Below are positions 6,767-6,921 of a stretch of 6,921 nt of DNA, in pieces. The DNA comes from Bacillota bacterium (GTDB lineage Bacteria; Bacillota; Clostridia; Peptostreptococcales; Anaerovoracaceae). Where the stretch lies: the NCBI GenBank assembly GCA_023415235.1, contig JAEZLP010000057.1, forward strand, positions 1 through 6,921, in the 5' to 3' direction. Position numbers and translations under genes: made by a program. Under the pieces are notes generated by a model. It did not search any database and was not told where the DNA came from. It was given only the letters and a program-made list of their open reading frames with translations. Each line of letters starts with the position of its first letter. The stretch's first letter is position 1.

Positions 6767-6800
6767 TCAGCGAATAAAAAAGCGGAAATGAAGGAATCAT

Positions 6801-6829
6801 AACTACCGGCTCAGCCGGTAGTTTGTTTA
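6801..6829 (+). terminator. Hairpin after the aldo/keto reductase gene, likely terminator
   Basis: AACTACCGGC (6801-6810) pairs perfectly with GCCGGTAGTT (6814-6823) around a three-base TCA loop, giving a 10-bp stem followed by TTGTTTAT. It lies 34 nt after the reductase stop and fits a Rho-independent terminator. The T-run is interrupted. The same hairpin could instead be the first stem of the structured segment that follows, for example the subterminal hairpin at the left end of an IS200/IS605-type element. Confidence 0.65.
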
Positions 6830-6921
6830 TGCCCCTACAAGGGGCCCTTACCTGCCTACGTCTTAAGACGTACTGAAAGATCTGCCAACCGCACGTTCTT
6901 CTCTGGCTGCCCTAAAGGGCC
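6801..6921 (+). ncRNA. Candidate structured RNA or IS200/IS605-superfamily left end, truncated
   Basis: No open frame fits this stretch, but it is packed with hairpins: 6801-6823 (10-bp stem), GCCCCT/AGGGGC (6831-6836 with 6840-6845), a 16-bp perfect palindrome TACGTCTTAAGACGTA (6857-6872), and GCCCT/AGGGC (6909-6913 with 6916-6920). In addition GGCCCTT (6843-6849) can pair with AAGGGCC (6915-6921), which would close a multibranch domain and may extend past the edge. The stem followed by the single-stranded ACTGAAAGAT recalls HEARO/omega-RNAs that sit at the left end of IscB-type elements; this is from memory, not a computed match. Alternatives are a TnpB-type element end read on the other strand, a small RNA of another class, or a dispersed repeat. 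No transposase or nuclease gene lies in the window to confirm it. Confidence 0.38.

Noticed and set aside
6801..6921. CRISPR array
   Set aside because: The hairpins differ in sequence and there are no regularly spaced identical repeats.

Overview
The window looks like chromosomal DNA of a strictly anaerobic low-to-moderate-GC Firmicute of the class Clostridia. The signs are the alaS-ireB-ruvX gene order, the clostridial-type Cys-rich insertion in alanyl-tRNA synthetase, strong AGGAGG ribosome binding sites, a small DUF6774-like protein, and an aldo/keto reductase fused to a two-cluster ferredoxin module. No species can be named from the sequence.

Layout. The first 198 bases hold a strong minus-strand terminator (34-69) and the leader of a 53-residue plus-strand gene (199-360) that is easy to miss because of its size. 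Its Shine-Dalgarno sequence lies inside a short hairpin. Facing it is a minus-strand block read right to left: a membrane-bound diguanylate cyclase (3943-5556), alaS (1318-3939), ireB (971-1219) and ruvX (369-824). The cyclase and alaS are separated by 3 nt, and the alaS ribosome binding site lies inside the last codons of the cyclase. ireB has its own extended -10 promoter, and a hairpin lies between ireB and ruvX. A divergent 253-bp intergenic region (5557-5809) carries back-to-back promoters for the cyclase and for the plus-strand aldo/keto reductase-ferredoxin gene (5810-6766).

The last 120 bases (about 6801-6921) are non-coding and dense in hairpins. The first hairpin can act as the reductase terminator. 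The whole segment looks like the start of a structured RNA or the left end of an IS200/IS605-superfamily element, possibly an omega-RNA/HEARO of the IscB/TnpB kind. It is cut by the window edge and is the least explained part of the sequence.

How the genes relate. The minus-strand block is mostly core housekeeping: alanine charging, a small Ser/Thr-kinase substrate and a resolvase/rRNA-processing nuclease. A c-di-GMP signalling gene has been placed in front of alaS. No T-box leader is visible where one might be expected. The reductase is an independent redox gene. The small gene and ruvX converge without a terminator between them. The nearest terminator-like hairpins lie on the far side of the opposite gene, which suggests overlapping sense and antisense transcripts.
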